A stretch of 64,000 bases of DNA, from the NCBI GenBank assembly GCA_001931905.2, contig MSJI02000892.1, forward strand, positions 1 through 64,000. The letters are read 5' to 3'. A program made the translations under genes and the position numbers. This document shows positions 33,930 to 45,330 of this stretch, one piece after another. Positions within the stretch are counted from its first letter, which is position 1, and each line of letters opens with the position of its first letter. The notes below the pieces were generated by a model. It was not told the DNA's origin, made no database searches, and worked only from the letters and a program-made list of their open reading frames with translations. Origin of the DNA: Cladosporium sp. IMV 00045 (Eukaryota > Ascomycota > Dothideomycetes > Cladosporiales > Cladosporiaceae).

Positions 33930-35350
33930 ATGTTCAACTGGGCTAAGAACGCGTACGTGCTTTCTCTCTTCTCTCCGCTGATGTGCATACGCCTTCCCGC
34001 TCCAACGCATCGACATCTTCTACCCCTCTAGACCTCACCCCACCTCCCTGGTCTTGTTTCACTATCTACCGACCACGGCGTCTCCCCATACACCTCACCC
34101 TCACTGACACATTCTCTCTTCTCTCCTCAGCGTCGGCATCACCGAGCGCGAATACGGCCCCGAGGCCATTCAGGCCGTCACCCAGCAAGCTAAGGATGTC
34201 CCCTACACCGAGCTCACCAAGGATGACCTGCGCTGGGAAGTCATGGGCTCCACCAACGTCGAGACCAAGACCTTCTACATGACTAGCGACGAAGGCAAGC
34301 TCGGCCTCGTCCAGATCATCTACAGCAACGTCCTCGGCGTGCGCACCACCGCCCAGTTCAACGCGAAGATCATCGACCCCGCCAGCGGCCCCGAGCTCTG
34401 GGCCTCGGACAACCTGGACAACTTCAACTTCTCCGACGACAAGCAGAACTTCTCCTGCAGGGACTGCTCGATGGAGATCTCCGACGACGGCAAGACCTAC
34501 CACATCCGCAGCAGCGTCAACAAGAGCTGCATCGTCGACGTCAAGTTCACGCAGACCGCGCCCGGCTTCGCCGTGGGCAAGAACGGCACGAGCAATTTCG
34601 GAACCGACCCCAAGGCCCCCTGGGGCAGGATTAAGCACCTCTTCTGGCCCAGGTGTCAGGTTGAGGGTCAATTCGTGACGCAGAAGGGACCTGTGGATTT
34701 CAAGGGCAGGGGAATGTTCGTGCATGCGCTGCAGGGCATGAAGCCGCATTTCGCTGGTGAGTGCATGGATACAAAACTGAAGAGCTTGGAATTGGACACT
34801 GATGATACTCCTTCTTTCTAGCTGCCCGCTGGAGCTTCGCCAACTTCCAGTCCCCATCTTACTCCGCCATCCACATGGAGTACACCACCCCGCCCTCCTA
34901 CGGCAGCACCGTTGTCCCCGTCGGTGGTATCGCTACTGACGGCGCTCTGGTCGTTGCCAACGCCTGTCCTCCCGTGTCACACGACGAGACCGCGCCCGAC
35001 TCCGACAACGCCTGGCCCGAGCCCAAGGCCGTGACTTGGAAGTGGGAGGGTATGAGCCCCGACGGCAAGCCTGTATCTGCAGAGCTCTCAGGAAGCCTCG
35101 GTCCCAGAAACGACCGCGTTGATGTCATGGGCGAGATGCCCAAGTTCGTCAAGAACATTGTCGCAGGCGCTGCGGGCACCAAGCCTTACATCTACCAGGT
35201 ATGCGGACAGCCTATCTACTTCTTGCTGGTTTCCTTTTACTCATTCTTGCCTCGCAGTACGCTCCCAAACTCACCATCAAGGTCAACGTCGGCGGCGAGA
35301 TCATCGAAGAGGAGGGCCAGCTCTTCACTGAGGCTACCTTCATTTCCTAA
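33930..35350 (+). CDS. SVF1: Survival factor 1 (Svf1) family protein, D2 copy A
   Basis: Svf1 proteins aid survival under oxidative and cold stress and bind sphingolipid intermediates in yeast. Four exons: 33930-33952, 34131-34756, 34822-35198 and 35258-35350, 373 codons (372 aa). The short first exon MFNWAKNA with its amphipathic start is typical of the family. The conserved core includes YTELTKDDLRWE, WASDNLDNF, APWGRIKHLFWPRC and AIHMEYTTPPSYG. The protein ends in the beta-rich IKVNVGGEIIEEEGQLFTEA segment. It is complete here; the copy at 56121 is cut by an assembly gap. Confidence 0.92.
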
Positions 35351-36352
35351 GCTCTCGTCGACAATCGCCACATGAGAGGGCAGACACGCCTTGCATAGTC
35401 TTTCCTCTTTCCTTTTTCTTTTCATCAAGCCAAAGATACAGTTGACATAGTACATAGGCACTTGCACGCACACATGCACTCATCATGCCTTTTTTGTTAT
35501 GCTCTCCCCTACAAAGACCCCTTTCGGTGTTTATTTAGGGTTTTGAGAGCAGCACGTAATGATAATGGAAGCGCAAGCATTTCAAGACATCTTGTTTCCT
35601 CCCTTCTCATTTCTTCATTCAAAAGCTTGCTGTTTGGGAGACGTTTGTTGTTTGTGGGTTCATTCATGGTTTGTGGGTAAGTGCGCAAGCGTCAAAGAAT
35701 CAAACTTCTCAACTTGATATATGGCTTTGTTGCGACATCGCTTCCGGAGACATAAGATCTACTGATCGCACCCTGGATCATCGTCCATAGCATTTACTAA
35801 TCCCCAATCTTATTGCAGTCGTGCTCTGTCGGGAGCAGAGGCACACGCAACTCCCCAACCCCGGTACAGAGGCTCATAATCCGGGAACGATCCCACAAAG
35901 CCTTTGGAATCCGCCGCTGACTCGACTTCACTTCACTTCACTTACTCTCCAGAAGTAGGTTCTACTAACTTTACTGAACACCACAAAGTGAACTCTCGCA
36001 AGTAAGCAAGCAAGCAGGCAATCAGTGACAGCAGTCTCGAGTCTCGGATCTCGAGTCTCGTTAGCTTTTTGTTCACTGCAAGTTCACTTACATCCGCTCT
36101 TATGCGTCGCAGGCTCATTGGTCGTCGGTGGCTCCCGCCCGCCACCTGGCGCTGTCCTATATAAACACTTATCTTTTGGGGGTCGTGGAGGTTCTTACAT
36201 CTAACAAACAGAAGAATCACGACTTCGACCTTCTGATCTCTTCGCCATCCGCTACCTTTCTTTTTCGCTCTCACGTCGTCTTCCCTTTCTCAACAACGAA
36301 GCACGACCACGAACAGCCCCTTTTCACTACCCATCTTACCGTCCGAGTCACC
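35351..36352 (+). promoter_or_regulatory. SVF1 3' flank and promoter of the acidic-protein gene, copy A
   Basis: Elements shared with copy B: a ttcac pentamer run (about 35925-35944), an aagc microsatellite (about 36000-36018), paired CTCGAG palindromes (tctcgagtctcggatctcgagtctcg, 36035-36060), GC-rich cccgcccgccacc, and TATATAAA at 36158-36165, about 190 bases before the ATG. The TATA box and palindromes are conserved although the gene below is broken. Confidence 0.6.
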
Positions 36353-37247
36353 ATGGACTCATCGAAAGCTCGCCGCCAGGAGCAGGAGGACGTTGTCAAG
36401 CTCGTCACCTCCTCTTCGGAGAAGCGGGCGAGACTCCTCCGTCTCGTCGAGGAGAGGAAGCGGTCTGAGACTTTCTTGGGTTACGCAGCTGGCAGTGTCA
36501 ACGAGAATTCCAGCAAGCCTGCATACAAAGGCACAAACAACGCAACCGCGATCCGTGGCAATGTCAAGAAGAGCGTCCACAGGCACAAGTGGATCGACGG
36601 CGTCAGTGTCGACATTCCGGTCCAATCCAAGGGCACTAACAAGATCTCCAACAAAGACAGCAGTGTTGGGGTCTTCGAACGGGGTATTGACAAGGAATCT
36701 CCGCGTGGTCCTGCTCCGACCGGACACGAGTCTCAAGCTGGGAAGCTTGCTGCTGAGGTGAAGGAATCAGAGCGTTCTGGCCAGTTCAAATTCTCCTTTC
36801 TTCGACAGCACAGGGGCTTTCGCCACCAAGACCAGAATTGCTGGCATCTACAATCCTGCCTTTACCTCTAAGATTCACGGTCCTCCTGCTCATCTGGATT
36901 CCGAGAACAACGCCTTCCCCGACACTCCCGTTCGCGCCTGCATCAGCACCAAGCCCACCCGCCCGACCAAAATCCTCTCCTCTCCCATCCACGGACCCGC
37001 CACAGTCGACGAAGGCTTTGACGTCGTCGGAACCGCCGAGCTCGATCGTGACGACGGATTCGATCGTCTGGAGTTGTCCACTCTCTCTGCTGACAATGGG
37101 AGAGGCGAGCTCACCTTCTGGGAAGATGAGGAGGACGAGGAGGAATGGCTCGAGGGTTGGGATGAGGGCGGTCTTGCGGAGCCGAAGGTGAAGGCTGGGA
37201 TTGATGGGAGGAAGGGGAGGGAAGTGAGGTTCAAGTCTGAGTGGTAG
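36353..37247 (+). pseudogene. Acidic-tail protein gene, D2 copy A (frameshifted, internal deletion)
   Basis: A relic of the 355-aa gene at 58071. The N-terminus (MDSSKARRQEQED, VEERKRSETFLGY) is in frame. About 59 codons are missing in-frame after GSV (near 36500). One extra base near 36787-36792 (ttcaaattctcc against ttcagatctcc) throws the frame off and gives a stop at 36871. The lost frame continues to a tag at 37247, with the acidic FWEDEEDEEEWLE segment still readable. If real, the truncated product would be 172 aa. It is the reverse of D1, where copy B is the broken one. Confidence 0.8.
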
Positions 37248-37803
37248 GCTTGGAGGACTTCGCTGCTTTTACAATGGGTGCGACGGTGGATGTGACGTTG
37301 AAAAGGGATTGATGGACAAGCACGGGCAGGCTCATGGGGAAACGCTTTTCGTTGGAAGGATTGGTTTGGGAGTTTTGTTCGGGTTTTCGCGCTCGTGTTG
37401 TTTTTGGGATGGCGCTCGTTGGTTTGATCTCTCTTTCCGCAGTTGTATTCTGTATTTCCATAATAAAGCTCATGAATCAAGATGCACCCTGCCTGAATTG
37501 AGTCTATTCCCAGCCTTACTCTCAAGAATTGGCGTTGTTTTATTTGTTAGGCTGTGTCGAAATTCCTGGCCCCGCGTACTGATAGCGTTTCAACTTCCTA
37601 GCTTCGAGTTTCAGCAATGAGACAAAAGGTCATAGCATCGACATGGATGAGGCTCGCTTTCTTTCATAGTACCCCTGAGCTGGCATGACTTCTCTTAAGA
37701 GCCTCATCATATCGCTCGAACATGTTTTCGAGCATTCCCGGACTTTGACACTCGCAGTGAGCTTCGTAAATTCACCTTTTCCCAAGGACAAGCCCAAGAA
37801 ACC

Positions 37804-38319
37804 ATGAAGATGGCCACCTCCCAGATATCCAACATCAGCCACTGGCTGCCCAGATCCCAGAATGCTAGGATCGGTCTTGCAATCACCGTCCCAGCCGTTG
37901 CCATTCTGCTGTGCACAACTCCGGTCAATTCGACACTTTTCCGAGCCTGGAAGCGCATCGTCGGGAAAGCAAGCAAAGAAACAACATCGATTACTCCGAG
38001 TCAAGACGATCGCGAGTCGGACGGCATCCCTCCCAAACTACCAGCGAAAACTTACAAGCTAAGTACCGCAGCTTCAATTGCAGCTTTTGAACCTCAGGAG
38101 CCGCCCCAATTGCCATCGAAAGCTTTCGAGCCAACCGCTTCAACTGCGACTTTCGAACCCGTGGAGCCCAGAACTCCAGACGCCGTCTCAATCAGCTCGG
38201 ATGCGAGTTCAGAGCGAGCTCACAAGCAGAGAAAGCTGAGGCTGGGGAAGAATATCAAAAAAGCGTGGCAGAATAGGCGGTTTGGGCATGCGCCTGAGGA
38301 GGGTGCGGAGAAAGAGTGA
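37804..38319 (+). CDS. Small one-pass membrane protein, unknown function, D2 copy A
   Basis: 171 aa, single exon. Residues 22-41 form one hydrophobic helix (RIGLAITVPAVAILLC) near the N-terminus. After it comes a Pro/Ala/Glu-rich region with short repeats of the LPSKAFEP kind (three or so units). The C-terminus is basic (KQRKLRLGKNIKKAWQNR). The start at 37804 matches the conserved MK start in copy B (59684). No family recognised. Both copies are open, with substitutions mostly in the repeat region, which supports a real gene. Confidence 0.6.
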   Translation: MKMATSQISNISHWLPRSQNARIGLAITVPAVAILLCTTPVNSTLFRAWKRIVGKASKETTSITPSQDDRESDGIPPKLPAKTYKLSTAASIAAFEPQEPPQLPSKAFEPTASTATFEPVEPRTPDAVSISSDASSERAHKQRKLRLGKNIKKAWQNRRFGHAPEEGAEKE

Positions 38320-38641
38320 TGGGAAGAGGTTTGAGTGGGTGAAAATGATTGTGGATCGTTGATTTGGTTGTTTAGGTTGGTCTACATTTGAGGGCTGGAG
38401 TCTTATCGGTATTGTTGATACACATCGAATAATGTAGATGTCTGGATATGCAAGTAATGCACAACAAGTAGATGTGTAATGAATGGGACAGACATGAGAT
38501 CTCCTTGTCAATTCTGTTCTTACTTGTTGAATATATCAGCTGCCACGACATCAGCATGCAGAACATACTGAACGCTCTTGTAGACAGTCCTTCGAAGGAT
38601 AGCTGATTCATTGTACTTCTGCAGGTGCTGAGAATACTTGC

Positions 38642-38964
38642 CTAATAAGAATGGCCGCTCTCCTCAGGAGAGAAGCCATACGCGGACCCGACAACTCTGC
38701 TCCCTCCCCGTTGATATTGGTAGACAAAGCACCCAAGGTCTCGCTTTCTTCGAGGAAATATAGTACCTTCTTCGCCATCTTTATCAACAAAACGGCAGAC
38801 AGCGGTGATGCCATCCTGGTCGTGCTGCTGAGCGAGATCTGCAAGTGGCAAACCCCATCGATGTTCCGGCGTGATTTGCTTTCCAGGGAATGCAATCTGA
38901 TCTGGACTACATGGAGTCCATCAATGCCTCGTGGCTTGTTGATCTTGCCATCCTTGCAAACCAA
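38642..38964 (-). pseudogene. Possible decayed small gene, D2 copy A
   Basis: On the minus strand one frame reads QIAFPGK...ITPEHRWGLPLADLAQQ and continues through GCFVYQYQRGG. The same frame is open in copy B (60295-60876). Here it is cut upstream by a TGA where copy B has TGT (…GH-stop-W against GHCW), and it ends earlier downstream. No family recognised. It may be noncoding sequence that is merely open by chance. Confidence 0.3.
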
Positions 38965-39528
38965 GGGAAATGAGGCGGAGGGCTTGCGAAGATCACCCGG
39001 AATCGCGCATCCTCCGCAATTGAGGACAAAGTCTCATTCGCCCCAGCGAGATGACAACTCCATCAATCTTCTTTTGACTTCACCTGGCTCCGTTTCCTTT
39101 CAGCTGGGAGGAGCTATTTCTGCAGCCAACTGCACGCACCTGCATACGTCCCACGCGTTATGAACTGTAAGTGCAGAGACGACGGTCTACTTGGACATTC
39201 CAGGCTGTGGCGCCATATTGGCTTCGTACTGCTGGCGCTCCTTATCCAAGTTCAGGATAGCAAGAGCTTTAGCTTATGGCCTCTTCCTTGAGAGTGTGTG
39301 TAAATCTGCCCAAGAATGGTTTGGTGAGTGTGATACCAAGCGGCGCTGATTCGCGCGGCGGTGCACGATTCTCTGTGTAGAAGGTAAGCTCAGAACTCTG
39401 GATATGTTAAAGAAAGAGTAGGTACCGGTGCGATGAGCTGAAGTCCATTTCTCTTTTTCCAAAGTATTTCTTCGGGGACCCTTGTTTTTGTGGGATTGAG
39501 GGTACAGAGACAGGGAGACTACCTTATC

Positions 39529-42141
39529 ATGGACGCCGCCATCAATGTAGTCAGGCAGTTGTCTGTCGCTCAGGCCGCGGCAATCATCAATGTGGTGATC
39601 GTAGTTGGTTGGTCTGGAGTGATCTTCTTCTCGAATTCATACTGACTACTGCAGTGCGTTTGACCTATCCACTATTGGTGTCTGTCCTTGCTGTTGGTCT
39701 TCTCAAGCGAACTACAAATGCGGCAACATGGTAAGACAAGACCTGCAACTTCTCGTTCGTCGAATCCTTATACTCACCCGGCAATCTGAAGGTCTATCTT
39801 CGGACGTCTCATCAACAACTCTCACTGGCCAGTCATCCTCCGGACGGATGTTGTTTCTGGGAAGAAAGTAGATAAGCGGATGCAAGGGATGTCATACCTC
39901 AATGTCTTTGCTGCGATGGTCCTTGGAATAGCGGCTGCAATAACACCACTTGGGCTTCATTCGACTCTGCGCCAACAACAAACTGACGGAGTGCCCTTTT
40001 CTTACGTCAGAGATGATTCGCCTGTTGGCCAAGCTACCCAACAGCGCGGCGACTACACATTGAACAGAGTCTGTGGTGACACGATCATCGAAAGCTGCCC
40101 TGGGAATGACGATGGGTACGACGTGGTCTTCAACGAAACGGGGATGTACAGTATTGCACGTCCGGGTGCGAACGACTGGATTATATCCAATATTGCCGCG
40201 AACATTACCAACGCATTTTCAAGTGCAACCGAAGGCGAAATGAGTACGGTCGCCGGTATCGCTGACATCCAATACCGTTCGTACATCGACTACAATAATC
40301 AGACAAGACCGGAGCAGGATGAGAACACCCAGTGGCTTGATGAAGGTCGCCCTCGAGCACAAGGGCAATTCAGGTACTATCAGCCCTTCATTCTGGACTC
40401 AAAAATTCAGGCTATCGAAGGCCTGATCGTTTCGACTGCAGATAAGCCTGGTATTGGATTTCGAAACCACACTCTTCCTCCCTCCTCGGAATCTGGCTAT
40501 ACTTGGGATGAAAGGATCTTGTGGCTTGAGCCGGAAACTGCATGCACCAATCTTAATATTACTTTTGACTTCACAATGCCCGCCCCTTACCAACTCGGAG
40601 GCGTACCAAATGCAAGAATCACAGATCGAGGCGGTCTCGTCAACCTTCCAAGCGACTACCCTATCCTGGATCTCAATAATACCCAAGATGATCCTAAGCT
40701 GCTGGAAAGATCATGGTGCGATTGTTCTCTTGATATCCGTACAAATTCGTACTGACATTGGAGTTATAGGAAAGGAGCCATCATGACGAACGCCATACTT
40801 GCGCGTGCTCTGAACGAGACACGGAGCAATATGACATTGGGCAAAGTTTATCCACTCGAGGACTACGCCAAGTTCAGCTCGCAGTCGGATGCCAGGCCAA
40901 ACCAAATATCCTTCTCAGCGTACGGCAGCTCTAATGCAGCAGTAGGAACGTTTACTCCACAGCTCCCTGGTGCGTTGTCAAGTATAAGTACTCTGAGTAA
41001 CGACTCTACTTTTGGGGCAAGCTCGAGCTACTTTTCGATTGGTAAGTGAAGATGTCTGTACGTTGCTCAATCTATGATTGCTAAGATCGTTGTAGCTACT
41101 ACAGTTCGAGGCTTTGGCGGGGCGGATGCTCTCGACATCAGAACGATCGCCGCTGCTGGCGGCTTGCTTATGGGCGAGGGTAGTATGGTCGACAACAATG
41201 GCGAGATCATCGGAGACACTGGAGCCTACCGTATGGATCCCGGTATCAACTGGACTCAGCCCATTTTCTCTTGCGCCGCTGCTATCAAGGCCTCTATCAA
41301 GACTGTCAAATTCCAGCTCAACGGGACTGCACAGATCTCCAATCTTGTCGTGCAATCTGTTGAGGACTCGTCCTACAACTCCACTGACTCAATGCCCATC
41401 TGGGCCATGGAGATGCCTTCACCACCCCGCAACATCTCTCAGCTGTCGCCGTTCTGGGGTCCGATCACCGCCTCGAATCGTGATAATCCTGACATTGCTA
41501 CTCTCCAACGACCTGATTTCTATCTTCCGGCTGGGGCATCTGCGGTCTTTGGTGATCTCAGCTCCAACGATGCTCTGGCCGGTGCTAAAGCACCATTTGG
41601 TGCATTCGGCTCGCTGTATACATTTGGCGGGAGCTTGTTCGCTTCCGGCTCGAACACCATGCCTGACCTTTCTGGAGCAACGAGTTGGCCACTGTTCATG
41701 AAATGGAACAAGCTTGGACGCAGTTCCGACACCGCTGGCAAGATCATAGAGTACATCTGGACAGATCTGATGGCCAATTCAGTCGTCTCATCTAAGAGTG
41801 CACTTCAATCTGCTGGAGCGGCAACGGTAGCCCGACCTGCGACGAGGTTCGTACTGAGTACAAGCTACGATTGGAAATATGCTATCCCGGCTTTGTTCTT
41901 CGCAGCGATCTATGCCCTCCTCTTCTTCGGGTCTGTAATAATGGTCATCACGAAGAAAGCCGGCTTCGGCAGCCTACGCTTTGTACTCAATCAGACCGCT
42001 GCCGGCAGGTCAATGACCACCGAACGATACCAAGCGAGCGGTAAAGCAGATAGGGGAGACACGAAGATTTGGGCTGGTGTTAGAGGTGACGAGCCGATGA
42101 GACTTAACAAAGTGGACGCTCAAGGGTCTTCACTCCTGTGA
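39529..42141 (+). CDS. Large glycosylated multi-pass membrane protein, unknown function, D2 copy A
   Basis: Five exons: 39529-39607, 39655-39730, 39792-40715, 40770-41041 and 41096-42141, 799 codons (798 aa). Hydrophobic stretches lie at about 11-43 (one or two helices), 86-105 and 710-735. The ~600 residues between the last two are rich in N-glycosylation sequons (NET, NIT, NQT, NHT, NDS, NTT), indicating a large luminal or extracellular domain, with a short cytosolic tail. I recognise the layout from uncharacterised fungal membrane proteins but can give no function. The first intron donor is GTTGGT here and the more usual GTAGGT in copy B, so splicing of this copy may be weaker. Confidence 0.75.
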
Positions 42142-42922
42142 TGCCTTGTCATTACGACGCTGTACATACGAAGTAGGTGTCTCGGATGAGGTCACGCATG
42201 GTCAAATGATCCTATTACTCTCGACGAAATTCGATTCACACTTTTACTGTAATGGCTTCTTCCAGCGTATTCGTGCCCACTCCTGCATGCCCTCCAAGAA
42301 TATTAGAACCCACAAAGTCCAGTTCACGTGAGAATTTTCCGTCATCATTGTAATAGTCTTACACGGACGAAACTTCAGCGGCTTGATCACTTCGGAATCC
42401 ACGCCTCGACGTTTCACCAGGTGTTCCTGTACGTCCGAGGCTCACACGGTGTTGTGGTCGGTGCTCATTCGCGGCAAAGCATATCTAGGCGGATTTCCGA
42501 AGTCTCGCGGCATTACCCACGAGAAAGAAGCACATTCACATCAATACCACTTCTCGGCGTGAAGTAACGATGCGGGGAAACTGTAGCAAGAAGCTCTGAG
42601 AAGTTACTGACGAGCCTACAGCAAGCGAGCTCTGGTTTCCTCGACTTTAGGGGCGTGGCGGGTTCTACAGAAGTTATTGCCGAAGCGCCGAATCTCTCGG
42701 TCATACACACTTGGTCCAGAGTTCCAAGAGTACGATCACGTCAAACTTAGACAAGTTGAATCGAGCTCAGAATCGACCCCACGGGGAATGGGACATGGGT
42801 CAAACGTGCTGAACGCCGGCAAATGTTGTACAAATATCATCTAATGTCTCTACTGACAGTCAATATATCTGTTTCAAACCACACTACACCACAGCTGCTG
42901 GAGTAGACCGAGTTCAGTCACA
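42142..42922. other. Intergenic region at the start of the island
   Basis: The D2 gene ends at 42141 and the single-copy island begins here. No coding frame or repeat seen. Window truncation prevents checking whether copy B continues the same way. Confidence 0.5.
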
Positions 42923-44920
42923 ATGTCAGGCTCGAACAAAGACATGCCACTCGACCCAATGCATAAGGACATCGATGCCAATCATCATGAGGTCGTGGAA
43001 GTTCGAAACAACGAGTATCCTGCTGAATGGCTTCAACGGTACCCGCTTCTGGCTGAGAAATCACCAGAGGAATTGAAGAAAGTCCAAAAGGAATTGCTTC
43101 GCAAGCTCGACTGGATTTTCTTGCCAACAGTCACGCTGATGCTTCTTCTTGGGTAAGCGTGGCGGAGCCACCTTCGAACAGCCGTTGCTAATAGAAGACA
43201 GCTACCTGGACCGTATCAATGTGGCAAATGCCAGACTGGCTGGATTACAAGGTGACCTTGGAATGTCAGATGAGGTTTGGAGCTTGGGTATCAGTGCTTT
43301 CTACATCGGTAAGCCTCGTCCTGATGTTCGACCGACAGGAAGATGCTGACAAAAAAAAAGGCTATATCATCTCTCAGCTGCCAGCTACCGTTTATCTTGC
43401 TCGAGGACGACCTCAAATCCAGATGCCTCTGCATGTGATCGCTTGGTCGGTCATCACTGCTTGCATGGCCGCAATGACCACAGGCTGGTCGTTCGTTGTT
43501 TGCAGATTTCTCGTCGGTCTAGCAGAGGGACCGTTCCTACCGATGACCAGCGTAATGAGCTCATCTTGGTACACTAAAGAGGAGGCTCCGATGAGGATGG
43601 CTATCTGGCACGCGGGAAACATTGCGTCAAATGTCTTCTCTGGTCTCCTCGCCGCGGGTATTCTGACCAACATGGACGGCGTCGCCAACATTAGGGCTTG
43701 GATGTGGTTCTTTATTCTCGAGGTGAGAGCCTGAGCTTGATTTTCGGAGTCTCTTAATGCTGACGCTGATCAGGGTGTTGTGGGCGTTGCACTTGGAATC
43801 GCCGCCTTCTGGGGCATTCCCAACTTCCCGCACAACCACAATGTAAAGTGGTTGAATGCCGAACAAAGCGAAATGGCGCAGTACCGCATGCTTGTATCAG
43901 CAGGTGGCAGGACTGAAGATGACGACGGCACTGCATGGCAGGGTGTTGTGCTGGCTTGTGTGTCTTGTCCCAACTCCGATTCTATGATTGCTCGGTCATG
44001 CTAATGTTTCTCTAGGTAAAGATCCATTTACCTGGATCTTCACGGTCTTGCACTTTGGCTTGATCCTCGCTCTTTCTTATAAAGACTTCTTCCCTTCGGT
44101 AGAGTGTCACAAGATCTATCATAGTAAGTTCATTTGGCTGACAGCTTTAGATCGTCGCAACCCTGGGCTACTCGGATCTGATGACTTACTTGATTCAGGT
44201 TTGTTCCTTACCATGGGATGGCCATGTTCGATGCTTCGCTGATAATTCCAGGCTCCTCCATATGTTTTTGCATACATTGCTACGGTGGTCATCTCCTGGA
44301 GTGCCGGCAGGTACATGGAGCACTGTTACCACATTATCGCAACTGCGGCCATGAGTATTATTGGTACTGTCATCGTGATCTCAACACTAAACCCGGGAGC
44401 ACGCTACTTCGGCATGTTCTTCATGTGTGCCGGCCCTTTCATTGGGCTCAATGTAAGTTTTCAGGTCAATGGAGAGGGCGGGCAACATAATGCATCGGCT
44501 GACTCCACCTAGATCCATATTCGTAAGCCTCTATTTCTGACTTATCAAAGCAACGCCGTAATATTACCCTAGGCTAATCGATACATCAGCATGGGAAACA
44601 ACCAACGTCTTCAGCCCGCGCGCAAAACGAGGTGCCCTTGTTGCGATCACCAATTGTATCGCCAGCGTATCCCACTGGTTCAGCCCATACTTTTTTGTAG
44701 GCCCCTGATTCTCCGATCACTTGGTGGACTTCGCTGATCTTCATAGCTTCGTGATCAAGAACCGCGGTACCAGAATGGTGGCATTCTCATTATTGCTGGT
44801 GCTGTGATGGGTATCATCGGCTGCTTGGTTTGCAAGTGGTACTGCATTCGCCTCAACGAAAAGCTTGACGAGCACGAGAGAGGACATAATCTGCCTAAAG
44901 GCTGGCGGTACGTCCAGTGA
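42923..44920 (+). CDS. MFS transporter, Dal5-like (anion:cation symporter family)
   Basis: Predicted plasma-membrane uptake of an organic anion; the family takes up allantoate, nicotinate, pantothenate and similar acids. Ten exons: 42923-43152, 43202-43308, 43361-43722, 43774-43942, 44016-44098, 44151-44198, 44252-44452, 44513-44522 (only 10 bases), 44590-44696 and 44747-44920. They sum to 497 codons (496 aa). Family marks are LDRINVANARLAGL after TM1, GLAEGPFLP, SSWYTKEEA, GIPNFPHN in the loop and YQNGG near the last helices. It is intact once spliced. It is the first gene of the single-copy island; the acid it carries is likely the substrate of the downstream CoA ligase (inference). Confidence 0.88.
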
Positions 44921-45330
44921 TTGTTGGAAATGGAGCACGAATGTGAATTAAGAGCGTCCGGGCACGGAAGAACAGGCAGGCAATGTGTTTCCTGACGCAA
45001 CAAACCACATGGAAATTCGCACAGAAGAGCTTTTAAGATTTGCATGTAGACGGTATATCAGCTTCAACAATTGATGTTGCACGATCCAAAGGATCGATTA
45101 GCTAGTGTTTTTGGTCTGCCGTCTTTCCGTGTTTTGATGGTCGATATAGTATTGTATCTATAGTTCGAAATATGCATGCGATTGAGGAAGTGTAACGATC
45201 CCCGGCAGCCTTCGGCTTGACGCTTGCGGGGAAACTCGGCAATATGAACTCATTTCGATGCGTGGTTTCATTTCAAGTAGGATGTCACCGCCGCGTTCTC
45301 CTCTTGCCGGTCGCTCTTTTGCGATCTATC

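Larger units (their letters stand above)
34421..42141. repeat. Duplicated block D2, copy A (visible extent)
   Basis: Matches 56121-64000 in the same order and orientation; the offset is 21700 at the left end. The left limit is set by the gap at 56101-56120, not by loss of similarity. The right limit is set by the window end. The true block may be larger on both sides. Confidence 0.9.

Noticed and set aside
44016..44720. The Dal5-like transporter as a pseudogene because its frame breaks several times
   Set aside because: Ten exons with GT-AG borders, including one of 10 bases, sum to 497 codons and restore the whole family sequence.
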